From: Anaerolineales bacterium
Lineage (GTDB): Bacteria > Chloroflexota > Anaerolineae > Anaerolineales > UBA11579
NCBI GenBank assembly: GCA_026129335.1
Contig: JAHCIH010000018.1
Location: 1-36,802 of the forward strand
DNA length: 36,802 bases
Direction of reading: 5' to 3'
Below, piece after piece: positions 23,341 to 30,723 of this stretch (positions within the stretch are counted from its first letter, which is position 1; each line of letters opens with the position of its first letter). The notes below the pieces were generated by a model that was not told where the DNA came from, did no database searches, and was given only the letters and a program-made list of their open reading frames with translations. Both the position numbers and the translations under genes were made by a program.

Positions 23341-24758
23341 GGATACAGGCGGGCCAGCCAATCCAGCGGCTGGACAGGCACGCCGCCCACCCAAAGTTCC
23401 CAGTGCAGATGCGGGCCGTTGACCCGGCCGGTGCCACCGACGATGCCGATCACCTGCCCCGGCTCGACGACATCTCCCACGCTCACATACATCTCCGCCT
23501 GGTGCCAGTATCCGGTGAATACGCCCCAGCCATGGTCGATGATGGTGGCGTTGCCGCGGATGTCCAGCGGGCCGGCGAAGGCCACGCGCCCCGGCGCCGG
23601 GGCATAGATGGCCAGCAGCGCGCCGCCGCCGAAGTCCACGCCGGTGTGATAGCTGGAGGCCAGGCCTGCGTTGTAGGTGCGGAACAGGCCGAAGCCGGAG
23701 GTGATGTTGTTGACCAGGTCGTGCGGCCAGCCCCAGCCTCGGCTCCACATGCGCTCCGGGGTCACCTGCGACATGATGCCTCTAACGAAGGCCAGCTCGC
23801 TGGCGGTGAGTTGCTCGTCGAGCAGCTCCGGCGAAACGGTGAGGTTGGCCCTCTCGTAGCCGGCATTGAGCACGCGCACCGGTTGGGCAAAGGCGAACGG
23901 CGTGCCGTCGGCCAGCGCACCGTTGATCTCCAGCGTGAAGCGTCCGCCGACAGCCTCCAGCGGGATGCCCTGCAGGCTGACCCAGCCGCCATCATCCAGT
24001 GGAAAGAAGTTCAGCGAGTGGCCGGCAAAGTCGCCACCCAGGCTGATGTCGTCCGGCGCGTCCACGGTGAGCTGCAGCGTAGCGCCCTGGATAAAGCCGG
24101 GCGCGGACATCTCCAGGCTGCGGATTTCGCCCGGCAGGCCGCCGGGGCCGCCGCCTTGGCGGGCAGGGGTAAAGAGCACATCGCCGGGCAGTGCCGCCCA
24201 GGTGCCGGGCAGCTGGTTGGCCGCGGCCAGGCTCCAGGGGCTGTCGCCGGAGGCCACGGCCAGCTCCAGCAGCGAGCCGCCGGGCGGCAGCGCGGCGCGG
24301 GCGCTGTCCGCCAGCTCGCCGTGCTCCGTGGCGACCATCACCTGGTAGCCGACATAAATTTGCTCGGGGCTGGTGCTGGTGAAGCGGTTGAGGCGGGCCA
24401 TGTCTGCGTCGCTGAGCAGGTAGCGGCGACGCAGGCTGAAATAGTCTTCGCCCACTGCCAACGGCTGCAGCACCAGCGTGCCTTGTATCCAATCGATACC
24501 GGGGATAACGAGCACATCGCCCACATTGAGGTTGTTGGGGTTGATCAGGCTGTTGGCTTCGATGAGGTCGTTGAGCGGCACGTCAAAGCGCACCGAAATG
24601 CTGGAGAGCGTGTCGCCGGGCTGGACTACGTAGCGCACGCCCTCGGGTTCAGGCTCGTCCTGCGCGGCGACCGGCGCAGCGCTGAGCAGTAGCAGAGCCG
24701 CCAAGAGGGCGGCCCACAAGCTAAATAGCCAAATCTTTGAGTTCCAATTGGTCGCCAA
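23337..24758 (-). CDS. LysM domain M23-family cell-wall metallopeptidase
   Basis: A 473-aa secreted protein. A signal peptide (LFSLWAALLAALLLLSAAPVAAQ) is followed by a LysM domain (YVVQPGDTLSSISVRFDVPL to VGDVLVIPG), which binds peptidoglycan-type glycans. A second, weaker LysM-like segment and a beta-sandwich region lead to a C-terminal M23 (LytM) peptidase with zinc ligands in SYHTGVDFGG (H-x3-D) and GPHLHWEL (H-x-H). It probably cleaves cell-wall cross-bridges or acts as an activator. The start is a TTG at 24758, chosen because AGGA is 8 nt upstream; it overlaps the DUF192 gene by 38 bp, implying coupled expression. Confidence 0.9.
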   Translation of the reverse strand: MATNWNSKIWLFSLWAALLAALLLLSAAPVAAQDEPEPEGVRYVVQPGDTLSSISVRFDVPLNDLIEANSLINPNNLNVGDVLVIPGIDWIQGTLVLQPLAVGEDYFSLRRRYLLSDADMARLNRFTSTSPEQIYVGYQVMVATEHGELADSARAALPPGGSLLELAVASGDSPWSLAAANQLPGTWAALPGDVLFTPARQGGGPGGLPGEIRSLEMSAPGFIQGATLQLTVDAPDDISLGGDFAGHSLNFFPLDDGGWVSLQGIPLEAVGGRFTLEINGALADGTPFAFAQPVRVLNAGYERANLTVSPELLDEQLTASELAFVRGIMSQVTPERMWSRGWGWPHDLVNNITSGFGLFRTYNAGLASSYHTGVDFGGGALLAIYAPAPGRVAFAGPLDIRGNATIIDHGWGVFTGYWHQAEMYVSVGDVVEPGQVIGIVGGTGRVNGPHLHWELWVGGVPVQPLDWLARLYP

Positions 24759-25095
24759 TCTGAAATTCCTCGAGACGTTCAGGCCGACACTCTAACACAT
24801 AGCGGGCGGGTTTGCGGGGCATCAGGAAGGAGCGCCAGCGTTTGGCCGGACGCGCGTCCACCACGCGTAGTTCGCCATCCAACCAGACGATGCCCAGGTC
24901 GAAAGCCATGCCCAACATGTGGATGGCGGTGTTCATGCGGCTCTCGGCCGCCTCGGCCATCAGCAGCGCTTCGTCTGCAGGCAAATCTGCCCGCCAGGAA
25001 AGGCCGCGTAGCTTGCACAGGAAAGACGCACAGTATTGGGCAGTGAGGGGTTGGCGCAGGGCGCGACTGCGGTTTAGGACTTGAACCCGGCGCAT
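24721..25095 (-). CDS. DUF192 family protein
   Basis: A 124-aa protein with the DUF192 signature: SRMNTAIHMLGMAFDLGIVWLD (shown in part as AESRMNTAIHMLGMAFD), then VVDARPAKRW, ARYVLECRPERLEEFQIGDQ and a final L-E-L strand. Many DUF192 proteins are exported; this one lacks an obvious signal peptide. Function unknown. It starts 12 bp after the response regulator and overlaps the M23 peptidase start, so the three form one operon. No clear ribosome binding site precedes the ATG at 25095. Confidence 0.85.
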   Translation of the reverse strand: MRRVQVLNRSRALRQPLTAQYCASFLCKLRGLSWRADLPADEALLMAEAAESRMNTAIHMLGMAFDLGIVWLDGELRVVDARPAKRWRSFLMPRKPARYVLECRPERLEEFQIGDQLELKDLAI

Positions 25096-25107
25096 GTCGG
25101 GTGCGGG

Positions 25108-25518
25108 TCAGGCGGCGCTGCGGGCCTGGTCGCGGCGCTTGAGCACCGCGTCCACCCGGTCCACCAGTTCTTGCAGGCTGAAAGGCTTGGGGATGTAGTC
25201 GTCCACTTTGGCGATGTGCAGGCCCAGCACCTTGTCGATGTTCTGGGCTTTGGCGGTGACCACAATGACGGGGATGTCCGCTGTGGCCGGGTCGGCCTTG
25301 AGCTGTTGGTAGACTTGCCAGCCGTCCACCTCCGGCATCATCAGGTCCAGCAGCACCAGGTCGGGCAGTTCGGCGCGGATGGTGTTGAGTCCCTGCTGGC
25401 CGCCCTCGGCCCCAATGACCTCGAAGCCGCGCCGGCTGAGGATCAGCCGGATCAGGTCGATCATTTCGGGCTCATCTTCCACGCAGACCACCTTGCGCGG
25501 CTGGGCATTGGCCATCAT
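25108..25518 (-). CDS. Response regulator receiver protein (REC only)
   Basis: A 136-aa CheY-like protein: VCVEDEPEMIDLIRL (acidic pair), PDLVLLDLMMPEVDG (phospho-acceptor Asp), IPVIVVTAKA (switch Thr) and DDYIPKPFSLQEL (Lys). No output domain. The start is one of two adjacent ATGs at 25518/25515; no Shine-Dalgarno sequence is seen, so a leaderless or weak start is possible. First gene of the REC-DUF192-M23 unit, divergent from efp. This is the second orphan receiver in the window, unlike the one after lon in its flanking sequence. Confidence 0.92.
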   Translation of the reverse strand: MMANAQPRKVVCVEDEPEMIDLIRLILSRRGFEVIGAEGGQQGLNTIRAELPDLVLLDLMMPEVDGWQVYQQLKADPATADIPVIVVTAKAQNIDKVLGLHIAKVDDYIPKPFSLQELVDRVDAVLKRRDQARSAA

Positions 25519-25563
25519 GCGCGGAAGTGTACCATTAAGGGAAGCGGCCCTGCTTTGCACGAG

Positions 25564-25572
25564 TGTTATAAT
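25564..25572 (+). promoter_or_regulatory. Extended -10 promoter of efp
   Basis: TGTTATAAT at 25564-25572 is a consensus -10 (TATAAT) with the TGn extension, 34 nt before the efp start. No good -35 is present, as is common for extended -10 promoters. Confidence 0.65.
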
Positions 25573-25606
25573 CCCGCCGCCCTACCGGGCTTCTGAGGAG
25601 TTTTTG

Positions 25607-26164
25607 ATGATCGACGTAAACGACCTGCGCAAAGGCACCACCTTTGAGCAAGATGGCAGCCTGTACAAAGTGCTGGACTATTCGCACAGCAAGCCGGGCC
25701 GCGGCAGCGCCACCATCCGCATCAAAGCGCGCGACCTGCGCAGCGGGGCCATCACTGAAAAGACCTTCAACTCCGGCATGCGCGTGCAAGACGTGCGCCT
25801 GGACTACCAGACGGTGCAGTACCTCTACAAGGACGGCGACCGCTACATTTTCATGGACCAGGAAACCTACGAGCAGCCCGCGCTGACCGAGGAGACGCTC
25901 GGCGAAGTGGTGGGCTATTTGAAGGAAGGCCTGGATGTGAAGCTGACCTTCTACCAGGGTGAGCCCATCGATGTGGAAGTGCCCACCACGGTCGACCTGA
26001 CCGTGACCCAGGCGGAGACCGCAGTGCGCGGCGACACGGCCACCGGGGTGAACAAACTGGTGACCACGGAGACCGGCCTGCAGGTGCAGGTGCCCGCCTT
26101 CGTGAACCAGGGCGACGTCATCCGGGTGGACACACGCACTGGCGAGTACGTTACGCGGGCGTAG
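25607..26164 (+). CDS. efp: Translation elongation factor P
   Basis: A 185-aa protein that relieves ribosome stalling at proline runs. All three domains are present: the KOW-like N-terminal domain (NDLRKGTTFEQDGSLYKVLD), the middle OB domain and the C-terminal OB domain (PAFVNQGDVIRVDTRTGEYV). The tip loop reads SKPGRGSA, so the position modified by lysylation in E. coli is arginine (R32). The ATG at 25607 follows GAGGAG. Monocistronic: its own extended -10 promoter lies upstream and a 43-bp inverted repeat downstream. Confidence 0.97.
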   Translation: MIDVNDLRKGTTFEQDGSLYKVLDYSHSKPGRGSATIRIKARDLRSGAITEKTFNSGMRVQDVRLDYQTVQYLYKDGDRYIFMDQETYEQPALTEETLGEVVGYLKEGLDVKLTFYQGEPIDVEVPTTVDLTVTQAETAVRGDTATGVNKLVTTETGLQVQVPAFVNQGDVIRVDTRTGEYVTRA

Positions 26165-26175
26165 ACCCGCACTGT

Positions 26176-26218
26176 TCGTCATTGCGAGGAGCATTCCCGA
26201 GTCTCCTCGCAATGACGA
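26176..26218. repeat. Short copy of dispersed palindromic repeat
   Basis: Perfect 16-bp arms, TCGTCATTGCGAGGAG (26176-26191) and CTCCTCGCAATGACGA (26203-26218), around an 11-bp centre. The arm core CATTGCGAG recurs in the larger elements at 30546 and 31784. It may also end efp transcription. Confidence 0.8.
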
Positions 26219-26232
26219 TTCTCCCAAGGGAC

Positions 26233-26238
26233 TATAAT
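26233..26238 (+). promoter_or_regulatory. -10 element of a leaderless gene
   Basis: TATAAT ends 6 nt before the ATG at 26245. No Shine-Dalgarno sequence; no convincing -35, as the expected place falls in the palindromic repeat. Confidence 0.5.
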
Positions 26239-26244
26239 CCCCGC

Positions 26245-26574
26245 ATGCAAACCCCTGCCGGCAGAGAGTGCCGCTACTTCTTTGGGGACTATTTCCGCGG
26301 CCGGCATGTGGAACGCTGCCGGCTGCTGGAGGCCGCAGCGCTGGATTGGGAGCCGCGGCTGTGCGAAACCTGCCCGGTGCCGGATATCTTGCAGGCCAAC
26401 GCCTGCGAGCATCAGCAACTCTCGCCCAAGGTGAACAAGCCGCTGTTCTTCATGAAACCCGAAGTGCAGGTGAGCGCTTATTGCAGCAAATGCGAGTGCG
26501 ATGTGGACGAACCCGCCATCGGCTGCGGGCAGTGCGTGACGCTACCCGGCGAGTGGGTGGTGGGTGGCGATTAA
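26245..26574 (+). CDS. Cysteine-rich small hypothetical protein (probable zinc or metal binding)
   Basis: A 109-aa soluble protein with many cysteines in paired arrangements: GRECRYFFGDYFRGRHVERC, LCETCPVPDIL with a later NACEH, YCSKCECDVD, and CGQC near the end. The spacing suggests two or three zinc or Fe-S sites. I do not recognise the family. The start at 26245 is supported by the -10 box immediately upstream (leaderless). In-frame codons upstream run into the palindromic repeat and are not used. The next genes are convergent and of different base composition. Confidence 0.7.
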   Translation: MQTPAGRECRYFFGDYFRGRHVERCRLLEAAALDWEPRLCETCPVPDILQANACEHQQLSPKVNKPLFFMKPEVQVSAYCSKCECDVDEPAIGCGQCVTLPGEWVVGGD

Positions 26575-26599
26575 CTAGAGTTTTTTCTGGCTAAATGGG

Positions 26600-27547
26600 T
26601 CATTGGCATACACTAGCTTCATCCCAAACAAAAGCATTATCAGAATATAGATCAATGTAGTAAAAGCGATAAGGGTAATCCGAATATCCTCTTACTCTCC
26701 CGAAAATTGCGACACACTTTCCTCGTAGACTGCTATTAAAGGGGCGTTGGTAAGACTTAAGTCTGAAATCTCCTCCATAATTCACATTGGGAGCAAACAC
26801 AGCATAGGCATTGCCATCAAAGGGGTCTAAATCAGTCAGATGCGTTACAACACCATAGACACACATTTCCTGATTTACTTGATCCAAACTCACTGAGGAC
26901 CATGGTACGCAATCTTCAAAACCTTGCAAATTTCGAATTCTTAGATTAATGGTTGTTCTAGTTGGAAACAACTCAAGAGTACGAGTAGGTAGAGGAGACG
27001 GATTCGTGCTTACACTTCTAGGATTGTTGCTTCCCAAAGAACTAGCAAGGTAGAAATAACCTATGGCCAGGGTTAAAAACAAACCAAGCCAAAATTCCCA
27101 CTTATACAAAATTGATCCGATGGGTACGTTCTCTGAAGCAGGTGATGATTGAGTGCGTGCCGCTCTTACTGCATCTCCCTCAGATTGTACATTTCTTGTT
27201 CCCGCGTAAGGTTTCTCGTTGACACGTGTCCTAGGCTTCTCCGGGTTCTGGCGATCCCATTTGGCTCGACTATTGTCATTCGATAACAACTTATAGGCCC
27301 AATTTAGTTCTTGCATTTTACGTACGTCACCTGACGGGGAATCCGGGTGGTATTTCTTAGCAAGCGCTTTATATGAGGCCTTTATTACATCCAATGAAGC
27401 AGAACGCGAAACCTGAAGAACGGTATAGGGATTCGCTGAGTTTTCTAGTTCCTGCGACAGAGGAATTCCGCATTTCGGACAGAAACGCAACCCCTCTCTA
27501 ATTGTTGCTTGGCAGTTATGGCAGTGAATTTTCCGTTGATTTCCCAT
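26600..27547 (-). CDS. Zinc ribbon - J-domain - transmembrane protein
   Basis: A 315-aa protein. Residues 8-30 form a zinc ribbon (CHNC...FCPKC). Residues ~39-100 form a J-domain with the intact HPD (ALAKKYHPDSPSGDVRKMQE), able to stimulate an Hsp70 ATPase. A low-complexity linker leads to one transmembrane helix (WEFWLGLFLTLAIGYFYLAS), then an external ~120-residue domain with two cysteines (DCVPW, EMCVYG) that may be an OB-like fold. The J-domain should face the cytoplasm. Base composition is clearly AT-richer than neighbouring genes, with codons rarely used elsewhere in the window, suggesting transfer. The start overlaps the upstream stop as TAATG. Confidence 0.82.
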   Translation of the reverse strand: MGNQRKIHCHNCQATIREGLRFCPKCGIPLSQELENSANPYTVLQVSRSASLDVIKASYKALAKKYHPDSPSGDVRKMQELNWAYKLLSNDNSRAKWDRQNPEKPRTRVNEKPYAGTRNVQSEGDAVRAARTQSSPASENVPIGSILYKWEFWLGLFLTLAIGYFYLASSLGSNNPRSVSTNPSPLPTRTLELFPTRTTINLRIRNLQGFEDCVPWSSVSLDQVNQEMCVYGVVTHLTDLDPFDGNAYAVFAPNVNYGGDFRLKSYQRPFNSSLRGKCVAIFGRVRGYSDYPYRFYYIDLYSDNAFVWDEASVCQ

Positions 27548-28008
27548 TAGCTGATTGCAGACAAGGGATCACCACAATTCGAACAATAGGATAAGTCCGC
27601 AGAATAAATAAATTCGCAAGACTTGCACTGCTTCATCTTTCCGGTTGTAGCTATTCCAACTACCATGTTTGCGACTTCTTTAGTAGCGCCGTTGTTGATA
27701 AGAGCAGAGTAGATAACGTGGAGGGGTTGACCAGAAGATATCTCGTCTTTAACAACTGCAAGCAGTCCTCTCAACGCGCTTTCAGACTGGGGATCAAGGT
27801 TGAGTACGCTTTTCTCATAGGGAGTATTACAAACCGTGCACTCAACAAATTCGCCGAGGTCTTTGGTTCTAAAAACAGGAATGAAATAAAGCGTAAAGTA
27901 TTTTCCCAACTGCTTGTGTTTATAAGCTCTTTCAACACCACATCTTGGGCAGAAAAAAATGCCAGTGTTTATTACAGTTTCTTTACCCTTAGAGCCCCAA
28001 ATGATCAT
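27547..28008 (-). CDS. Zinc-ribbon protein (zinc_ribbon_15-like)
   Basis: A 153-aa protein. The N-terminus IIWGSKGKE, then FFCPRCGVERAYKHKQLGKY, FTLYFIPVF and GEFVECTVCNTPYE matches a widespread small zinc-ribbon family of unknown function (two CxxC pairs). A ~65-residue helical middle follows, and a second zinc ribbon ends the protein (CKSCEFIYSADLSYCSNCG). It lies directly upstream of the J-domain gene and is coupled to it. Both are AT-rich. The ATG at 28008 has no visible Shine-Dalgarno sequence; ATC/ATT codons next to it make other starts unlikely. Confidence 0.82.
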   Translation of the reverse strand: MIIWGSKGKETVINTGIFFCPRCGVERAYKHKQLGKYFTLYFIPVFRTKDLGEFVECTVCNTPYEKSVLNLDPQSESALRGLLAVVKDEISSGQPLHVIYSALINNGATKEVANMVVGIATTGKMKQCKSCEFIYSADLSYCSNCGDPLSAIS

Positions 28009-28079
28009 GGTGGCGTATTATAAATCCAAACTCAAATGTCTCTCCAACTTGTGGCGTAGCTTATCCATTGAGGGCGTGT

Positions 28080-28085
28080 TATAAC
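28080..28085 (+). promoter_or_regulatory. Candidate -10 for fabF-fabH
   Basis: TATAAC ends 23 nt before the fabF ATG. No clear -35; tentative. Confidence 0.35.
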
Positions 28086-28108
28086 CCTGAGAAGCGAGCA
28101 ACCACATA

Positions 28109-29359
28109 ATGAAAAAACAAGTCGTTGTAACCGGCCTGGGCTGCATCAGCCCTTTGGGCCACACGGTAGAAAGCACCTGGGCCGCCGCGCTGGCGGGCAC
28201 CTCCGGCGGCGGGCCGATCACCCTGATTGACCCTACTCTGCACAAAAGCCGCATCGCCGCCGAAGTGAAGGATTTCGACGCCGTGGCGCGCTTCGGCGCG
28301 CGAGAGGCGCGGCGCATGGACCGCTTCGCGCAGCTGGCGATGGCCGCCGCCGAGGAAGCGCTGGCAGACAGCGCCCTGCAGATCACCGACAGCAACCGGC
28401 TGCGCGTGGGCTGCCTGGTGGGCAGCGGCATCGGCGGCTCCAGCAGCCTGATCGAGCAAGTCAAAGTCTTTATGAATGGCGGCCCCGACCGGGTGAGCCC
28501 CTTCCTGGTGCCGATGATGATTCCCGATTCGGCGGGCGGGCTGATCGCCATCCGCATGCAGATCCAGGGCCCCAACTGGGCGATCGCCACCGCCTGCGCC
28601 ACCGGCGCCAATGCGCTGGGCGAGGCTGCCGAGATCATCCGCCGCGGCCAGGCCGACGTGATGCTGGCCGGCGGTTCCGAAGCCTCAGTCAATGATCTGG
28701 CTATGGCCGGCCTGGCCAACATGACCGCGCTGACCAACCGCAACGACGACCCCCAGGGCGCCTCGCGCCCCTTCGACGCCACCCGTGACGGCTTCCTGAT
28801 GGGCGAAGGCGCTACAGTGATGGTGCTCGAGTCGCTGGAGCACGCCCAGGCGCGCGGCGCCAAGATCTACGGCGAGATCCTCGGTTACGGCAGCACCAAC
28901 GACGCCTTCCACATCTCCGCCCCGGCCGAAAACGGTCGCGGCGCGGTGGACTGCATGCAGATGGCGCTGGACGACGCCGGGCTGAAGCCGGAGCAGATCG
29001 ATTACATCAACGCCCACGGCACCAGCACGCCGCTGAACGACAAGAGTGAGACGGCGGCGATCAAGACCACCTTCGGTGAGCACGCTTACGACATCCCGGT
29101 CTCCTCGACCAAATCGATGACCGGACATATGATCGGCGCGGCCGGGGCTATCGAGGCCATGTTCTGCCTGCTGGCGATGCGCGACAGCCAGCTGCCGCCG
29201 ACGATCAACTATGAGAACCCTGACCCGCTCTGCGATCTGGACATCGTTCCCAACCAGTCCCGCCCCGCAGAACTGAGCATTTGCATGTCCAATTCCTTCG
29301 GCTTTGGGGGGCACAACGCGACGCTGATCGTCGGCAAGCACCAGGCACAGGCGAACTAG
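28109..29359 (+). CDS. fabF: 3-oxoacyl-ACP synthase II
   Basis: A 416-aa condensing enzyme that elongates acyl-ACP with malonyl-ACP in type II fatty acid synthesis. The catalytic triad is clear: Cys in IATACATGANALGEA, His in YINAHGTSTPLND and His in STKSMTGHMIGAAG. The N-terminus VVVTGLGCISPLG and the end SNSFGFGGHNATLI are family hallmarks. Length is standard. It is followed by fabH with no gap (TAG-ATG), so the two are coupled. No ACP, fabD or fabG is adjacent. Ribosome binding site is weak (GAGAAGCGAG). Confidence 0.96.
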   Translation: MKKQVVVTGLGCISPLGHTVESTWAAALAGTSGGGPITLIDPTLHKSRIAAEVKDFDAVARFGAREARRMDRFAQLAMAAAEEALADSALQITDSNRLRVGCLVGSGIGGSSSLIEQVKVFMNGGPDRVSPFLVPMMIPDSAGGLIAIRMQIQGPNWAIATACATGANALGEAAEIIRRGQADVMLAGGSEASVNDLAMAGLANMTALTNRNDDPQGASRPFDATRDGFLMGEGATVMVLESLEHAQARGAKIYGEILGYGSTNDAFHISAPAENGRGAVDCMQMALDDAGLKPEQIDYINAHGTSTPLNDKSETAAIKTTFGEHAYDIPVSSTKSMTGHMIGAAGAIEAMFCLLAMRDSQLPPTINYENPDPLCDLDIVPNQSRPAELSICMSNSFGFGGHNATLIVGKHQAQAN

Positions 29360-30475
29360 ATGGCTTACGCACACATCACCGGCTGGGGCATGCATGTTCC
29401 CAAGAAGATACTGACCAACGATGACCTGGCTCAGATGGTGGATACCAACGATGAGTGGATCCGTGAACGCACCGGCATCCACCAGCGCCACATCGCCGAC
29501 AAGAGCGACACCACCGCCTCGCTGGCGGTGGAAGCGGCCACCCATGCGCTGCGCATGGCCAAGCTGCCGCCCACTGAACTGGATTTGATCATCGTGGCGA
29601 CTTCGTCGCCGGAGTATGTCTTCCCCTCCACGGCCAGCATCGTGCAAGACCAGCTGGGCGCGGAAACGGCCGGGGCCTTCGACCTTTCGGCGGCCTGCAC
29701 CGGCTTCATCTACGCATTGAACATGGCCACCCAGGCCATCCGCAGCGAGCAGATAAAGACCGCGCTGGTCATCGGCTCGGAGACGCTCTCGCGCATCGTG
29801 GACTGGACGGACCGCAGCACCTGCATCCTGTTCGGCGACGGGGCCGGCGCCTTCGTGCTGCAAGCCTCCGACGAACCTGGCGGCGTGCTCTCGGCGGTGA
29901 TGCGCTCGGACGGCTCCGGCGGCAACCTGCTGGCCATCCCTGGGGGCGGCAGCGTCAACCCGGCCAGTTCACAGACCGTGCTCGACGGCCTGCATTTCAT
30001 CCATATGAACGGCAACGAGGTCTTCCGCTTCGCCACCCGGGTGATGGCGGCCGCCTCGCGCGAGGCGATGGAGAAGGCCGGGCTGGAAATGGACGACATC
30101 GCCCTCATCGTGCCGCATCAGGCCAACTACCGCATCATCCAGGCCGCGGCCCGCGGGCTGAAGCTGCCCATGGAGCGCTTCGCGGTCAACGTGCACAAAT
30201 ACGGCAACACCTCCACGGCGTCCATCCCCATCGCGGTGTGCGAGGCCGCGGAGCAAGGCATGCTGCAGTCCGGCGACAACACCGTGATGGTGGGCTTCGG
30301 CGCCGGGCTCACTTGGGGCTCGCTGGCGGTGCGCTGGACCGGGCCGTTCGAGGAGGCCAAGCCGATCAAGGTGCGCCCCTACCGCCGTCGCGCCTGGCTG
30401 CGCTCGGTGCTGCGCCGCATCTGGCGCTTCATCGAAGGCCTCGTATGGGGCCGGGGCAAAGACTCCTCGGCATAG
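29360..30475 (+). CDS. fabH: 3-oxoacyl-ACP synthase III (KAS III) with basic C-terminal extension
   Basis: A 371-aa enzyme that starts fatty acid synthesis by condensing an acyl-CoA with malonyl-ACP. Catalytic residues: Cys in DLSAACTGFIYAL, His in VPHQANYRII and Asn in HKYGNTSTASIPI. The conserved GFGAGLTWGSLAVRW closes the usual fold near residue 325. About 45 extra residues follow (VRPYRRRAWLRSVLRRIWRF, then IEGLVWGRG), rich in Arg and Trp and likely an amphipathic membrane-binding helix. The ATG directly abuts the fabF stop. A strong terminator follows 9 bp after the stop. Confidence 0.94.
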   Translation: MAYAHITGWGMHVPKKILTNDDLAQMVDTNDEWIRERTGIHQRHIADKSDTTASLAVEAATHALRMAKLPPTELDLIIVATSSPEYVFPSTASIVQDQLGAETAGAFDLSAACTGFIYALNMATQAIRSEQIKTALVIGSETLSRIVDWTDRSTCILFGDGAGAFVLQASDEPGGVLSAVMRSDGSGGNLLAIPGGGSVNPASSQTVLDGLHFIHMNGNEVFRFATRVMAAASREAMEKAGLEMDDIALIVPHQANYRIIQAAARGLKLPMERFAVNVHKYGNTSTASIPIAVCEAAEQGMLQSGDNTVMVGFGAGLTWGSLAVRWTGPFEEAKPIKVRPYRRRAWLRSVLRRIWRFIEGLVWGRGKDSSA

Positions 30476-30483
30476 ACGAAAAC

Positions 30484-30513
30484 AAAAGGCGGCGCACATG
30501 CGCCGCCTTTTTT
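30484..30513 (+). terminator. Intrinsic terminator of fabF-fabH
   Basis: 13-bp stem AAAAGGCGGCGCA / TGCGCCGCCTTTT with a CA turn, followed by a T-run. Located 9 bp past the fabH stop. Confidence 0.93.
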
Positions 30514-30545
30514 GTTGGCAGAAAAGAGCACGAAGCCGGGCTGTT

Positions 30546-30672
30546 CTTGTCATTGCGAGTAGTAGCCAGCGCAGGGCGCTGGCAGCGACGAAGCATCTGG
30601 TTATTGGCTTATGGCCGAGATTGCTTCGTCCGTTGCCGTTGCTTCGCAACGGCGTGCTCTCGCAGTGACAAG
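30546..30672. repeat. Cruciform repeat element, copy 1
   Basis: 127 bp. Outer arms CTTGTCATTGCGAG (30546-30559) and CTCGCAGTGACAAG (30659-30672) pair except for one T-G. Inner arms GCGACGAAGCATCT (30585-30598) and AGATTGCTTCGTC (30618-30630) pair with one bulge. Each side carries its own hairpin: GCCAGCGC-AGG-GCGCTGGC (30565-30583) and GCCGTTGC-TTC-GCAACGGC (30635-30653). The result is a four-way-junction fold. Same design as copy 2. Confidence 0.8.
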
Positions 30673-30723
30673 TTGGGCAAACCTAGCTTTTCAAGCAGAG
30701 CGGGGCGGATTAGATTGACCCGC

